Origin: Gammaproteobacteria bacterium
GTDB taxonomy: Bacteria > Pseudomonadota > Gammaproteobacteria > Burkholderiales > Nitrosomonadaceae
Length of the DNA stretch: 64,000 nucleotides
Assembly (NCBI GenBank): GCA_030431985.1
Contig: JAUIIB010000001.1
Location: 1 to 64,000 of the forward strand
Direction: 5' to 3'
Within the stretch, counting starts at the first letter, position 1, and every line of letters starts with the position of its first letter. The notes beneath the pieces are model-generated. The model was given only the letters and a program-made list of their open reading frames with translations, was not told the DNA's origin and did no database searches. Shown piece by piece: positions 57,114 to 64,000 of this stretch. A program made the translations under genes and the position numbers.

Positions 57114-58130
57114 TCAAATTGAGTTGTTGCAAACTTCATTTGCGATTTCCGAAACCAAGTCCGGTCCTTGATAGACCAGTCCACTGTATACCTGTATCAG
57201 AGAGGCTCCCGCATTGAATTTGTCCTTGGCGTGTGTTGCGGACATAATGCCGCCAACGCCGATAATCGGTAAACTATCGTGTAAATGTTGTTGTAATTGT
57301 TGAATGATAGATGTGGCTTGCTGTGTGAGTGGTGCGCCGCTCAACCCCCCGGTTTCGTGAGATAAAGCAAGGTGCGCTACGCCTTGGCGTGACAGGGTAG
57401 TGTTCGTGGCGATAATGCCGTCTACATGGTGTTTTTTAAGTAGTTGTGCAATGGTTGCTATCTGCTCGGTATTCAAATCGGGTGCGATTTTGACAGCAAT
57501 TGGAGAATATTTATTGTGGACATGTGCAAGGGATTGTTGCTCAGATTTTAACTGGGCAAGTAAACTGTCCAATGCATCGGCTGATTGCAGTTGTCGAAGG
57601 TTTTGGGTATTAGGTGAGGAAATGTTGATCGTAATGTAGCTGGCGTATGGATACACTTTAGACAAACAGATTAGATAATCTTCTGCAGCATCTTCAATTG
57701 GCGTGTCAAAATTTTTTCCAATATTAATACCGAGAATACCGGTGTAGTTTGACTGCCTGATGTTCTCAACTAATGCATCGACTCCTTTATTGTTAAAACC
57801 CATGCGATTGATGATGGCCTCTGCTTCCGGGATGCGGAAAAGGCGCGGTAGAGGATTTCCCGGTTGCGGACGTGGCGTGACAGTTCCGATTTCGATAAAG
57901 CCGAAACCCAGTGCGGACAGTGCGTCTAAATATTCCCCGTTTTTATCTAACCCTGCGGCCAGACCAATGGGGTTGGGGAATGTAATACCCATCACATGTC
58001 TGGGACAAGAGTAATGTAAAGGTTTAAGTGCGCCTAATTTGTAGGCCAGACCAATTGCCCGCAATGTAATGCGGTGTGCATCTTCGGGATCAAGACGGAA
58101 AAGTAATGGACGCAAAAATGAATAGAGCAT
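57114..58130 (-). CDS. pyrD: Dihydroorotate dehydrogenase (quinone), class 2
   Basis: Membrane-associated flavoenzyme that oxidises dihydroorotate with quinone, in UMP synthesis. The 338-residue chain has the class 2 N-terminal helix pair (LYSFLRPLLFRLDPEDAHRI), then NPIGLAAGLDKNGEYLDAL, GFIEIGTVTPRPQPGNPLPRLFR, INISSPNTQNLR with the catalytic Ser, VKIAPDLN, and IIGVGGIMSATHAKDKFNAGASLIQVYS. The upstream 168 bp to bpt holds a possible small ORF but no other gene. Confidence 0.97.
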   Translation of the reverse strand: MLYSFLRPLLFRLDPEDAHRITLRAIGLAYKLGALKPLHYSCPRHVMGITFPNPIGLAAGLDKNGEYLDALSALGFGFIEIGTVTPRPQPGNPLPRLFRIPEAEAIINRMGFNNKGVDALVENIRQSNYTGILGINIGKNFDTPIEDAAEDYLICLSKVYPYASYITINISSPNTQNLRQLQSADALDSLLAQLKSEQQSLAHVHNKYSPIAVKIAPDLNTEQIATIAQLLKKHHVDGIIATNTTLSRQGVAHLALSHETGGLSGAPLTQQATSIIQQLQQHLHDSLPIIGVGGIMSATHAKDKFNAGASLIQVYSGLVYQGPDLVSEIANEVCNNSI

Positions 58131-58233
58131 TAATAATGGGGTCGAGTGAGATTAAGTTTTCCGAATATTGTCATCTCTATCAATTTGAATAACAATATAT
58201 CCTGGATTGCCGAGCAAATCATTCGATGCTGCA

Positions 58234-58302
58234 TTACTGTTTTTTACGAGTGAAACCGGTGGCAGGATTCGGTCTAAACAATTCAACAATACCTTGCGTC
58301 AT
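58234..58302 (-). CDS. Possible 22-residue small ORF coupled to bpt
   Basis: An ATG at 58302 overlaps the TGA stop of bpt (ATGA) and starts a 22-codon frame (MTQGIVELFRPNPATGFTRKKQ) ending in TAA. The overlap is the geometry of translational reinitiation, and the C-terminus is basic. I recognise no family, and the length permits chance. Confidence 0.25.
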   Translation of the reverse strand: MTQGIVELFRPNPATGFTRKKQ

Positions 58303-59021
58303 AAGCTTAACTTGGCGGCCATTTGTTCATACGGTAGCCAATGTCCATCAATTAAAATTTCCAGCGGTCTGAAATTGACCTTGTAATTCATTTTGCTATG
58401 TTCTTTAATCCAGTAACCGAGGTATAGATGACGCAAGCCGAGGGTTTTACAAAGCTGGATTTGCCACAGAATATTATAAGTGCCTAAACTGGCATGTGGT
58501 ATGTCGGGGTCGTAGAATGTATACACAGATGACAATCCGTCTTCTAGTTTGTCAATCAGGCTAATCATACAGAGTTGTTTATTGTCATAAAACGTAACTA
58601 ATTTTGTGTCGACATGACTTTGCAACAGAAAGTCTTGATATTGCGCGCGTTTGTCCTCGTCTGCACTGTTGCAGGCATGACGTGCTGCCTGATAGCGCTG
58701 ATACAGCAAAAAGTGTTCTTCACTGAAGTGTAGTTGATGTTCTTGATACGTTAAATGACAGTGTTTCTTCCAGCTTCGGCGCTGGGAACGGTTGGGTTTG
58801 AAAATCGGCGCTTTGACACGTACCGATAAACAAGCCTGGCATTGGTCACACCTGGGGCGGTAAATAAAGTGCCCGCTTCGGCGATACCCTTGTTCTAACA
58901 ACTGGTTGTAGAGGGTTGTATCAATACGGTTTCCAGGTTCAACTACTTCTGATCGGGCCGTTTTATCGGGCAGATAACCGCATGGATATGGCTGGGTTGT
59001 ATGATATTTGAGTGTTTTCAT
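58299..59021 (-). CDS. bpt: Leucyl-tRNA:aspartate/glutamate protein N-end transferase Bpt
   Basis: Adds leucine to proteins with N-terminal Asp or Glu, marking them for ClpS/ClpAP. The product is 240 residues from the ATG at 59021, four bases after the aat stop, and fits the family. The N-terminus PCGYLPDKTARSEVV and the cysteine motif RPRCDQCQACLSVRV near residue 60 are hallmark features; YIYR-like and GYWIKEHSKMNYKVNFRPLE motifs lie near the end. A longer frame from 59072 overlaps aat and is less likely. It forms an N-end-rule operon with aat. Confidence 0.93.
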   Translation of the reverse strand: MKTLKYHTTQPYPCGYLPDKTARSEVVEPGNRIDTTLYNQLLEQGYRRSGHFIYRPRCDQCQACLSVRVKAPIFKPNRSQRRSWKKHCHLTYQEHQLHFSEEHFLLYQRYQAARHACNSADEDKRAQYQDFLLQSHVDTKLVTFYDNKQLCMISLIDKLEDGLSSVYTFYDPDIPHASLGTYNILWQIQLCKTLGLRHLYLGYWIKEHSKMNYKVNFRPLEILIDGHWLPYEQMAAKLSL

Positions 59022-59025
59022 TGCA

Positions 59026-59721
59026 TCACTCGTTGATATGACTGAAGCGCCATTGCTCACTGCTTGTAGCATGTTCGGTCCATTTGCTCAATAGCTGGCT
59101 GAATTCTATTCTGGGGATCTCGCGTGCGCCCAAAGATGCAAGATGAGCTGTTTTGACCTGACAGTCGATTAAAATAAAATCCCAACGGATTAATTGCCTA
59201 ACTAGGTGGATGAATGCAATTTTAGAAGCGTCCGGTGAGCGTGAAAACATGGATTCACCAAAAAATACTTTGCCGAGGGCTACGCCGTAGAGTCCGCCTA
59301 CTAGTTCGTCATTTACCCAGGTCTCGACAGAATGCGCCAGACCGATATTATGCAATGTCGTATAGGCAGCAATCATCTCAGGATGAATCCATGTGCCGGT
59401 CTGATTTTTGCGTGGCGCAGCGCAAGCATGCATTACATCGTTAAAACGATAGTCGGTACGAATTTTATAGTTATTTTTTTTAATTGATTTATTTAGGGAA
59501 CGGGAAATTTTCAATTCACCGGGGAATAACACCATACGTGGATCCGGACTCCACCATAAAATGGGTTCCTGTTCATTAAACCATGGAAAAATACCTTTTT
59601 GATAAGCATTAATCAGTCTTTCTGGCGACAAATCTCCACCAACTGCAAGTAATCCATTGGGCTCGTGCAATGCGTTTTCCAGCGGTGGAAACATCATATC
59701 CGTAGATAAAAATTCAATCAT
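59026..59721 (-). CDS. aat: Leucyl/phenylalanyl-tRNA--protein transferase Aat
   Basis: Adds Leu or Phe to proteins with N-terminal Arg or Lys, the first step of the bacterial N-end rule. The 231-residue chain has [38 protein letters not shown] near the start, [12 protein letters not shown], and [32 protein letters not shown] in the C-terminal GNAT-like domain. It is upstream of and coupled to bpt. Its 5-prime end lies 47 bp from an FNR-type palindrome serving the divergent barrel gene. Confidence 0.96.
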   Translation of the reverse strand: MIEFLSTDMMFPPLENALHEPNGLLAVGGDLSPERLINAYQKGIFPWFNEQEPILWWSPDPRMVLFPGELKISRSLNKSIKKNNYKIRTDYRFNDVMHACAAPRKNQTGTWIHPEMIAAYTTLHNIGLAHSVETWVNDELVGGLYGVALGKVFFGESMFSRSPDASKIAFIHLVRQLIRWDFILIDCQVKTAHLASLGAREIPRIEFSQLLSKWTEHATSSEQWRFSHINE

Positions 59722-59764
59722 CTTGGTAATAGCTGGTAATGGTAATACTTTATTATTTTACTCA

Positions 59765-59784
59765 ACTTTGATCAAGATCAAAGT
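59765..59784. promoter_or_regulatory. FNR/ANR-type binding site (perfect palindrome)
   Basis: ACTTTGATC-AA-GATCAAAGT is a perfect 9-bp inverted repeat. Its core TTGAT-CAAG-ATCAA (59768-59781) matches the FNR consensus TTGATNNNNATCAA at all ten fixed positions. The centre is at 59774.5. A TATGAT at 59804-59809 would place the transcription start near 59816 and the site at about -41.5, exactly the class II activator position. Confidence 0.85.
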
Positions 59785-59803
59785 GGCTCCCGCGCTGATT
59801 CAA

Positions 59804-59809
59804 TATGAT
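59804..59809 (+). promoter_or_regulatory. -10 element of FNR-dependent promoter
   Basis: TATGAT, one base from TATAAT. With 17-bp spacing the -35 region (59781-59786, AAGTGG) is unlike TTGACA, as expected for an activator-dependent promoter. It drives the gene starting at 59920; the leader would be about 104 bases. Confidence 0.65.
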
Positions 59810-59919
59810 TGCGATCAGAAAATAAATAAAGAATAAGCACCTTATTCTACCCGATCATGCTGTTGCGTTACGGGATAAGGGTACGAGGATGCGCTTATAA
59901 GAAGAATGCTGGGAGGCAA

Positions 59920-60843
59920 ATGAAACAAATCACAAAAAATTTTAGTTTGTATTTCTTGGTTAGCTTTATTTTGGGTATATTGATTACACCGCAATCCATG
60001 GCACAAATGAACAAGGAGCGTCAGTTGGAACAAAAAGTACAGGCGCTCGAGGCAATGCTGCATTCAGTCAAGGATGAATTGCAGCAATTGAGAGAGGAGA
60101 CAGCCAGAACAGCAGCGAACAAAGCAGCGGAAACGAAAGCGGCGGAGGTTGCAGCGGAAGCAGCGAGACAAGATGCCTCCGTAGCTAAAGCACAGGCAAT
60201 TGCAGCTAAAGAAGCGGCGTCAAATGTTGCCGGGCAGAAGGCGGGGCGCCCCAAGCATATGGTGTTTTTTCGGGGCGGTTTTACACACGCGAGAGAAAAG
60301 CGTGACGGCTCGAGTATCCGGAGTGATGTTGCGCCGGTCGGTGTGCAGGATCAAGCAGATAGAGACGGGTGGTATACCGGCGCTGGTTTTGACTTCAACT
60401 TGACTGACGATGTATGGGGCTTGTTGCCCAGAACTTCGGTTTATGCCGAATTGATGTTTGAATACAAGAATTTTTCTGATCATGTTCAAGGTAATGCTTT
60501 AGCCAACAACCCAACACTGCTGGTAGGAGACGTTGTCAACCCAAGAAGTGTAACGGTCAGTCAGTTTACTTTAACTGCTTCACCCAAAATTAAGTTTTTC
60601 GAGGGATCGAAGATCCGGCCTTGGATTATACCGATGGGTTTTGCGCTTCATGTTGTGAGTCCGACCACTGAATCAATCACTTATTTGATACCTGGTGTTC
60701 AATTTGGTGCCGGTGTTGACTACAATATCTGGAAGAATTTCTACGTCGGTATTGACGGGCGGTATCAACTGTCGGCGGGTAAATCCGATGGTGTTAAAGT
60801 GGATGGCATGACTGCCGGAGGGTATTTTGGTATAGGTTTTTAA
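59920..60843 (+). CDS. Outer-membrane beta-barrel protein with N-terminal coiled coil
   Basis: A 307-residue exported protein from the ATG at 59920 (GGGAGG 3 bases upstream; the frame opens earlier at 59857 but has no ribosome site). After the signal peptide (to about AMAQ, residue 29) a coiled coil rich in Ala, Glu and Lys covers residues 31-105 (QKVQALEAMLHSVKDELQQL then AAE/AAK repeats). The remaining 200 residues alternate in the manner of a beta-barrel and end GGYFGIGF, with the C-terminal Phe typical of outer-membrane proteins. The coiled coil may span the periplasm or trimerise. The family is not recognised with certainty and a porin or OprD/OmpW-like barrel is possible. Expression is probably oxygen-controlled. 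Confidence 0.85.
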   Translation: MKQITKNFSLYFLVSFILGILITPQSMAQMNKERQLEQKVQALEAMLHSVKDELQQLREETARTAANKAAETKAAEVAAEAARQDASVAKAQAIAAKEAASNVAGQKAGRPKHMVFFRGGFTHAREKRDGSSIRSDVAPVGVQDQADRDGWYTGAGFDFNLTDDVWGLLPRTSVYAELMFEYKNFSDHVQGNALANNPTLLVGDVVNPRSVTVSQFTLTASPKIKFFEGSKIRPWIIPMGFALHVVSPTTESITYLIPGVQFGAGVDYNIWKNFYVGIDGRYQLSAGKSDGVKVDGMTAGGYFGIGF

Positions 60844-60972
60844 GCCATACGCCGACTGTGGAATAAAAAATCTGGGCAACAAATAAGTTAATATTTGATT
60901 GTGAATGCTTATCTTATTGTTGTGAAGTGATGTCGATGAATGATTAGACATTTATTTGTGATGAAGCCGTTT

Positions 60973-61002
60973 CACCTCACTGTTTCAGTGAGGTGTTTTT
61001 TT
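60973..61002 (+). terminator. Rho-independent terminator
   Basis: A perfect 10-bp stem (CACCTCACTG/CAGTGAGGTG) with a TTT loop is followed by seven T. It lies 130 bp after the barrel gene and is the clearest terminator in the window. Confidence 0.92.
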
Positions 61003-61033
61003 AGGTTATCTACGTTCATACCGGGAAGAAGAA

Positions 61034-61870
61034 TTAATGGTCGCCGCCTGTTCTGACTAATAGTCTGTCAAGTGCTCGGGTACTGAGCAGGCGCTTAAGT
61101 ACACCTAACAGATATGTCGGAAATGTGACATAGTATCGGGGGCGGGGAGTGCTCGTTTCAAGTGCGTGTATGACTCGCTTAAGCACTGCGCTTGGTGGAA
61201 GCGTAAAAGGGACTGCCGGCCCTTGAGTATTGAGACGTTTTAGCACATGTTGATAGCGATCGCGGTGAATACTGCTCTCTACATCGATATATTTTTCAAG
61301 CATTTTGACAGCATTTTCGCGAAATTTGCTTTCGATCGGACCTGGTTCAATCAGGCTAACGTAAATGTTACTGCCTTGCAGCTCAAGACGCATTGTGTCA
61401 CTCAAACCTTCAATGGCGTATTTGGTTGCATTGTAGGCCCCGCGAAAAGGCAGCGAAACAAAACCAAGCACCGAGCTGTTTTGTATGATACGGCCATAAC
61501 CTTGCTGACGCATTACAGGTATTGCAAGGTTGGTAAGTTCTTGCCAGCCTAATACGTTAGTTTCGAATTGGTCGCGTAATGCATCTCGGCTTAAATCTTC
61601 AATGGCACCCGGTAATCCGTAGGCGCCATTGTTAAACAAGGCATATAATTTTCCATTAGTGTGGTGCATTACTGATTCAAAGGCCCGGTTAATGGAATCG
61701 GTATTCATTAAATCCAATTGAAAACTTTCTAATCCATCTTGTCGTAACGCATCAACGCTTTCACTTCTGCGGGCCGTCGCAAAAACATGGTAACCACGTT
61801 CTTGCAACGCTTTGGCAACACAATAACCGATGCCGCTGGAGCATCCGGTGATTAAAATTGTTTTTTTCAT
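61034..61870 (-). CDS. Classical short-chain dehydrogenase/reductase
   Basis: A 278-residue NAD(P)-dependent SDR. The cofactor motif TGCSSGIGYCVA is at residues 8-19, and ATARRSE near residue 31 suggests an NADP preference. NNGAYG is the NNAG variant, and the catalytic set is Ser in NSSVLGF and Tyr-Lys in YNATKYAIEGLS near residue 155. The C-terminal extension (YVTFPTYLLGVLKRLLSTRAL) is seen in SDRs acting on bulky lipid or steroid-like substrates, though the substrate is unknown. It stands alone, convergent with the barrel gene. Confidence 0.88.
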   Translation of the reverse strand: MKKTILITGCSSGIGYCVAKALQERGYHVFATARRSESVDALRQDGLESFQLDLMNTDSINRAFESVMHHTNGKLYALFNNGAYGLPGAIEDLSRDALRDQFETNVLGWQELTNLAIPVMRQQGYGRIIQNSSVLGFVSLPFRGAYNATKYAIEGLSDTMRLELQGSNIYVSLIEPGPIESKFRENAVKMLEKYIDVESSIHRDRYQHVLKRLNTQGPAVPFTLPPSAVLKRVIHALETSTPRPRYYVTFPTYLLGVLKRLLSTRALDRLLVRTGGDH

Positions 61871-62001
61871 AATTTCGGTGTGATAATTCTAATGAAGTCA
61901 GTTGACATAGACTTGACAATCAAATGACTGCAAAGATAGCATCAATTTGATTGTCAGAAAATCACTGTACGAATGACCTCGTTAATTAACAGAAGAATTC
62001 A

Positions 62002-62382
62002 ATGTCGAAAATTTTATTTAAGCTGCACGGTGTTCCAGATGATGAAGCCGATGATGTACGTGCATTGCTTGCTGATAATGATATTGATTTTTATGAAACG
62101 TCGGCGGGTAACTGGGGTGTTTCCATGCCAGCAATCTGGTTAAATGATGCAACGCAGTTTAATAAAGCCCGTGCGCTTATAGATGAATATCAGAGCGAGC
62201 GAAGTACTAGAATGCGCGAAGAATACAATCGATTGAAACAGCTTGGAGCGCACAAAACGTTAATTGATACGATAAAAGAGAAGCCCGTTCAATTTATCCT
62301 GCATTTAGCTGTTGCTGCGTTAGTGATCTATTTATCGATACGATTAGTGTTAGATATTAGCGAAATAAGTCCAAAAGAATAA
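62002..62382 (+). CDS. DUF6164 family membrane protein
   Basis: A 126-residue protein with a soluble N-terminal domain (LFKLHGVPDDEADDVRALLADNDIDFYETSAGNWGVSMPAIWL) and one membrane helix near residues 96-116. From memory this matches the DUF6164 family, whose function is unknown; the N-terminal fold resembles DUF2007-like signal-domain proteins. It precedes the P460-family gene by 68 bp on the same strand and may share its transcript. It starts 131 bp from the divergent SDR gene. Confidence 0.78.
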   Translation: MSKILFKLHGVPDDEADDVRALLADNDIDFYETSAGNWGVSMPAIWLNDATQFNKARALIDEYQSERSTRMREEYNRLKQLGAHKTLIDTIKEKPVQFILHLAVAALVIYLSIRLVLDISEISPKE

Positions 62383-62450
62383 TACAATTACACAAACTGA
62401 TATAAAAGCAAAAATACTTTGTTTTAGATGATTATAAAAAGGAGCTTGTC

Positions 62451-62975
62451 ATGAAAAATGTATTAAAAATTCTGGTTGCACTATTAGCTGTAACGCCATT
62501 ATATGTTCATAGCGGGGGTGACCCTGAATATGTCGAATTTCCCGAAGATTATGACAAAGCGTTTACTCAATACGCTACGGCAAATCGCGCCAATCAAAAA
62601 CAGGTGGCTAAATTGTATGCCAATGAAACTGCTATAGCCAGTTATCAAAAAAGCCAGAGAGGTGCGCCGGGCTCCGTTGTTGTAATGGAAATCTACAGTC
62701 CCAAGACCGATGCAGAAGGAAAGCCCGTGCCTGGTGACGATGGTATTTTTGTCATTGATTCTCTGGCTGCCGTTGCTGTTATGGAAAAACGGGATGATTG
62801 GAACGAAGCGTACCCGGTTGAGAACAGAGTCGGTAACTGGGGATTCGCTGTTTACAATCCAGATGGTACGGAAAAGAGCAATGATTTAAATTGCGTAGAG
62901 TGTCATACACCGCTCTCAAGTCAAGATTATTTATTTACCTACCATAAATTGGTCGACTTCGTAAAGAATCACTAA
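62451..62975 (+). CDS. Cytochrome P460-family c-type cytochrome
   Basis: A periplasmic mono-haem cytochrome of 174 residues. The signal peptide ends near residue 21. A P460-type beta-sheet domain is followed by one haem motif CVECH near residue 149. In N. europaea P460 the haem is cross-linked to Lys in VLVKEL; the matching stretch here is VVVMEIY, so Met replaces that Lys. The family oxidises hydroxylamine (P460) or binds NO (cytochrome c'-beta); without the cross-link this one is more likely an NO- or electron-handling cytochrome. GGAG lies 7 bases before the ATG. The haem axial ligand should be the CH histidine. Confidence 0.88.
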   Translation: MKNVLKILVALLAVTPLYVHSGGDPEYVEFPEDYDKAFTQYATANRANQKQVAKLYANETAIASYQKSQRGAPGSVVVMEIYSPKTDAEGKPVPGDDGIFVIDSLAAVAVMEKRDDWNEAYPVENRVGNWGFAVYNPDGTEKSNDLNCVECHTPLSSQDYLFTYHKLVDFVKNH

Positions 62976-63120
62976 TCTGTAGTGTTGTCTTCAGGGCTTG
63001 AAGCAGGTTATTCATCGACCTGGCTGTCATGTATTACTTGCTTTGGGCTGAGATGGATTCGCGTGGTTGTTGTGGGTTTTGTGATTACGGAAGAGAGTAA
63101 AGCAAATTAAACAATCGAGA

Positions 63121-63438
63121 ATGAAACCGGAGAACATTTTTTTAGTACAGTCCGTTGACCTGAAGAAAGAGGTGTTTGACGTATTAATTGACGATCCAAG
63201 GGTAACTATTGAAAGAATCGTTTCTAAAGGCCATCGATCTCCAGAAAACGGTTGGTACGATCAGGAAAAGAATGAATGGGTGATGGTGCTTAGGGGAAAA
63301 GCGGAGCTTACTTTCTTTGACCAGACTATCATGTGCCTAGGTGCCGGAGATTATGTTCATATTCCGCCTCATACAAAGCACCGGGTCAGTTGGACTGACC
63401 CTGATCTGGAAACCTTATGGCTGGCAGTACATTATTAG
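63121..63438 (+). CDS. Small cupin-domain protein
   Basis: A 105-residue single-domain cupin. The fold is seen in GWYDQEKNEWVMVLRGKAELTF (motif 1) and GDYVHIPPHTKHRVSWTD (motif 2, with His in PPHTKHRV). The usual metal ligands of motif 1 (HxH) are absent, so metal binding is doubtful. No signal peptide is present. It follows the P460-like gene by 145 bp on the same strand. Binding of a small molecule is probable but nothing points to which. Confidence 0.82.
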   Translation: MKPENIFLVQSVDLKKEVFDVLIDDPRVTIERIVSKGHRSPENGWYDQEKNEWVMVLRGKAELTFFDQTIMCLGAGDYVHIPPHTKHRVSWTDPDLETLWLAVHY

Positions 63439-63620
63439 CTGGAATGACTGCGGTTGGCGAGACATAACGGCCTGATTGCCACAAAAAGTCCAAAAACCCG
63501 GGCTGATAGATTAGCCTGATGTGCGCACCAACGGATTTTGATGGATTGGGCTTAATCTATTGTAATACCCGTTACTATGTTTCTGAAAACTACAGAACGT
63601 TAGCGGCCAGTGTGGTAAAG

Positions 63621-63857
63621 CTAAGAAGCGGCCTTATTGCTGTTACGTTTGGGGATTTGAGTGCCGTATTTCTGACGGAATTTTTCGACGCGACCTGCTG
63701 TATCAACAATTTTTTGTTTGCCGGTGTAAAAAGGATGGCAAACTGAGCAAACCTCAATGCTCAATGCCTTGCCAAGCGTTGAGCGTGTTTTGAATTCATT
63801 ACCACAGCTGCATGTGACGGTTATTTCCTGGTAATCAGGATGGATATCTGCTCTCAT
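63621..63857 (-). CDS. rpmE: 50S ribosomal protein L31
   Basis: The zinc-type L31, 78 residues. Zinc-site cysteines lie in CSCG near residue 16 and [10 protein letters not shown] near residue 37. MRADIHPDY at the N-terminus and the basic C-terminal [12 protein letters not shown] are normal. On the minus strand the ATG at 63857 is preceded by AAGGA at a long spacing (about 15 bases). It is alone within the window; rho often lies next to it in related genomes, but the neighbour is beyond the right edge. Confidence 0.95.
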   Translation of the reverse strand: MRADIHPDYQEITVTCSCGNEFKTRSTLGKALSIEVCSVCHPFYTGKQKIVDTAGRVEKFRQKYGTQIPKRNSNKAAS

Positions 63858-63961
63858 AGATGTTCTAAGTCCTTGCGCGCGTGCGCCTTAAATTGCTGTA
63901 TTACGAGATAGTATAAAAGCCGAGCATTATCCTTTAATATTCATATCAGTGCAACTTTTGA

Positions 63962-63989
63962 ATTGTATCGTGTCTTATAAGCATTGCAA
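63962..63989 (-). promoter_or_regulatory. Candidate rpmE promoter
   Basis: On the minus strand TTGCAA (63989-63984) and TACAAT (63967-63962) are separated by 16 bp, near-consensus for a sigma-70 promoter, about 100 bp ahead of rpmE. No experimental or comparative support is available. Confidence 0.35.
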
Positions 63990-64000
63990 TAATCGTTAAC

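Noticed and set aside
63519-63746. A 75-codon plus-strand frame over rpmE.
   Set aside because: It is antisense to a certain ribosomal protein gene and has no family features.
1-64000. Looked for CRISPR arrays, tRNA or rRNA genes, riboswitches, prophage and toxin-antitoxin genes.
   Set aside because: No regular spaced repeats, cloverleaf-like genes or matching protein families were noticed; a dedicated tool could still find a small RNA.

Overview
The window reads as a chromosomal segment of a betaproteobacterium, most likely Nitrosomonas or a close relative. The pointers are a cytochrome P460-family gene, a RegB/RegA redox pair, betaproteobacterial housekeeping genes and pairs (hda-HAD, purM-purN, aat-bpt, rpmE), a hopanoid hpnH-hpnB-hpnM-hpnN block, and a moderately AT-rich base composition. 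The genus is inferred from remembered family resemblance, not from a database search. Almost all genes look intact. I see no transposase, integrase, prophage, CRISPR array, rRNA or tRNA gene.

Layout. 1-8823: purL (minus, runs off the left edge), NAD(P)HX repair enzyme nnr, two small exported proteins in AT-rich surroundings, and an NhaC-type Na+/H+ antiporter. 9194-10553: hda and a HAD phosphatase. 10576-14826: a tight minus-strand operon for long-chain-base/ceramide synthesis (fatty acyl-AMP ligase, SDR reductase, acyl carrier protein, serine palmitoyltransferase), headed by a possible 13-codon leader ORF. 15190-17107: a SelD-associated flavoprotein oxidoreductase and a peptidoglycan-binding lipoprotein. 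17592-23235: the hopanoid block. 23279-27048: purM-purN-DUF3108-RNA methyltransferase operon (minus). 27187-29521: a frameshifted Gly/His-rich lipoprotein, a membrane-anchored retropepsin-like protease and pyrF.

29621-34444: regB-regA followed by rapA (minus). 34672-38609: an atypical CLC protein, DAHP synthase and ispH. 38644-39747: thiO. 39916-46312: a type IV pilus minor-pilin operon (fimT-pilV-pilW-pilX-pilY1-pilE). 46434-49748: phoU, rpiA, mutL. 49761-56960: twitching chemosensory genes pilJ and chpA/pilL, without pilG/H/I beside them. 57114-59721: pyrD, bpt, aat. 59765-61002: an outer-membrane beta-barrel gene behind an almost ideal class II FNR/ANR promoter and ending at a strong terminator. 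61034-63857: an SDR, a DUF6164 protein, a P460-family cytochrome, a cupin and rpmE.

Themes. The sphingolipid and hopanoid blocks are near neighbours, and ispH (isoprenoid precursors) is also present, so the segment is rich in unusual envelope lipid genes. RegBA and the FNR-type site suggest redox and oxygen control, which would suit an ammonia oxidiser living at variable oxygen. The pilin and chemosensory genes support surface motility. No clearly new multi-gene system was found. The strongest leads are the sphingolipid operon with its leader, the FNR-controlled barrel protein, the CLC lacking both gating glutamates, and the P460-like cytochrome lacking the cross-link lysine.
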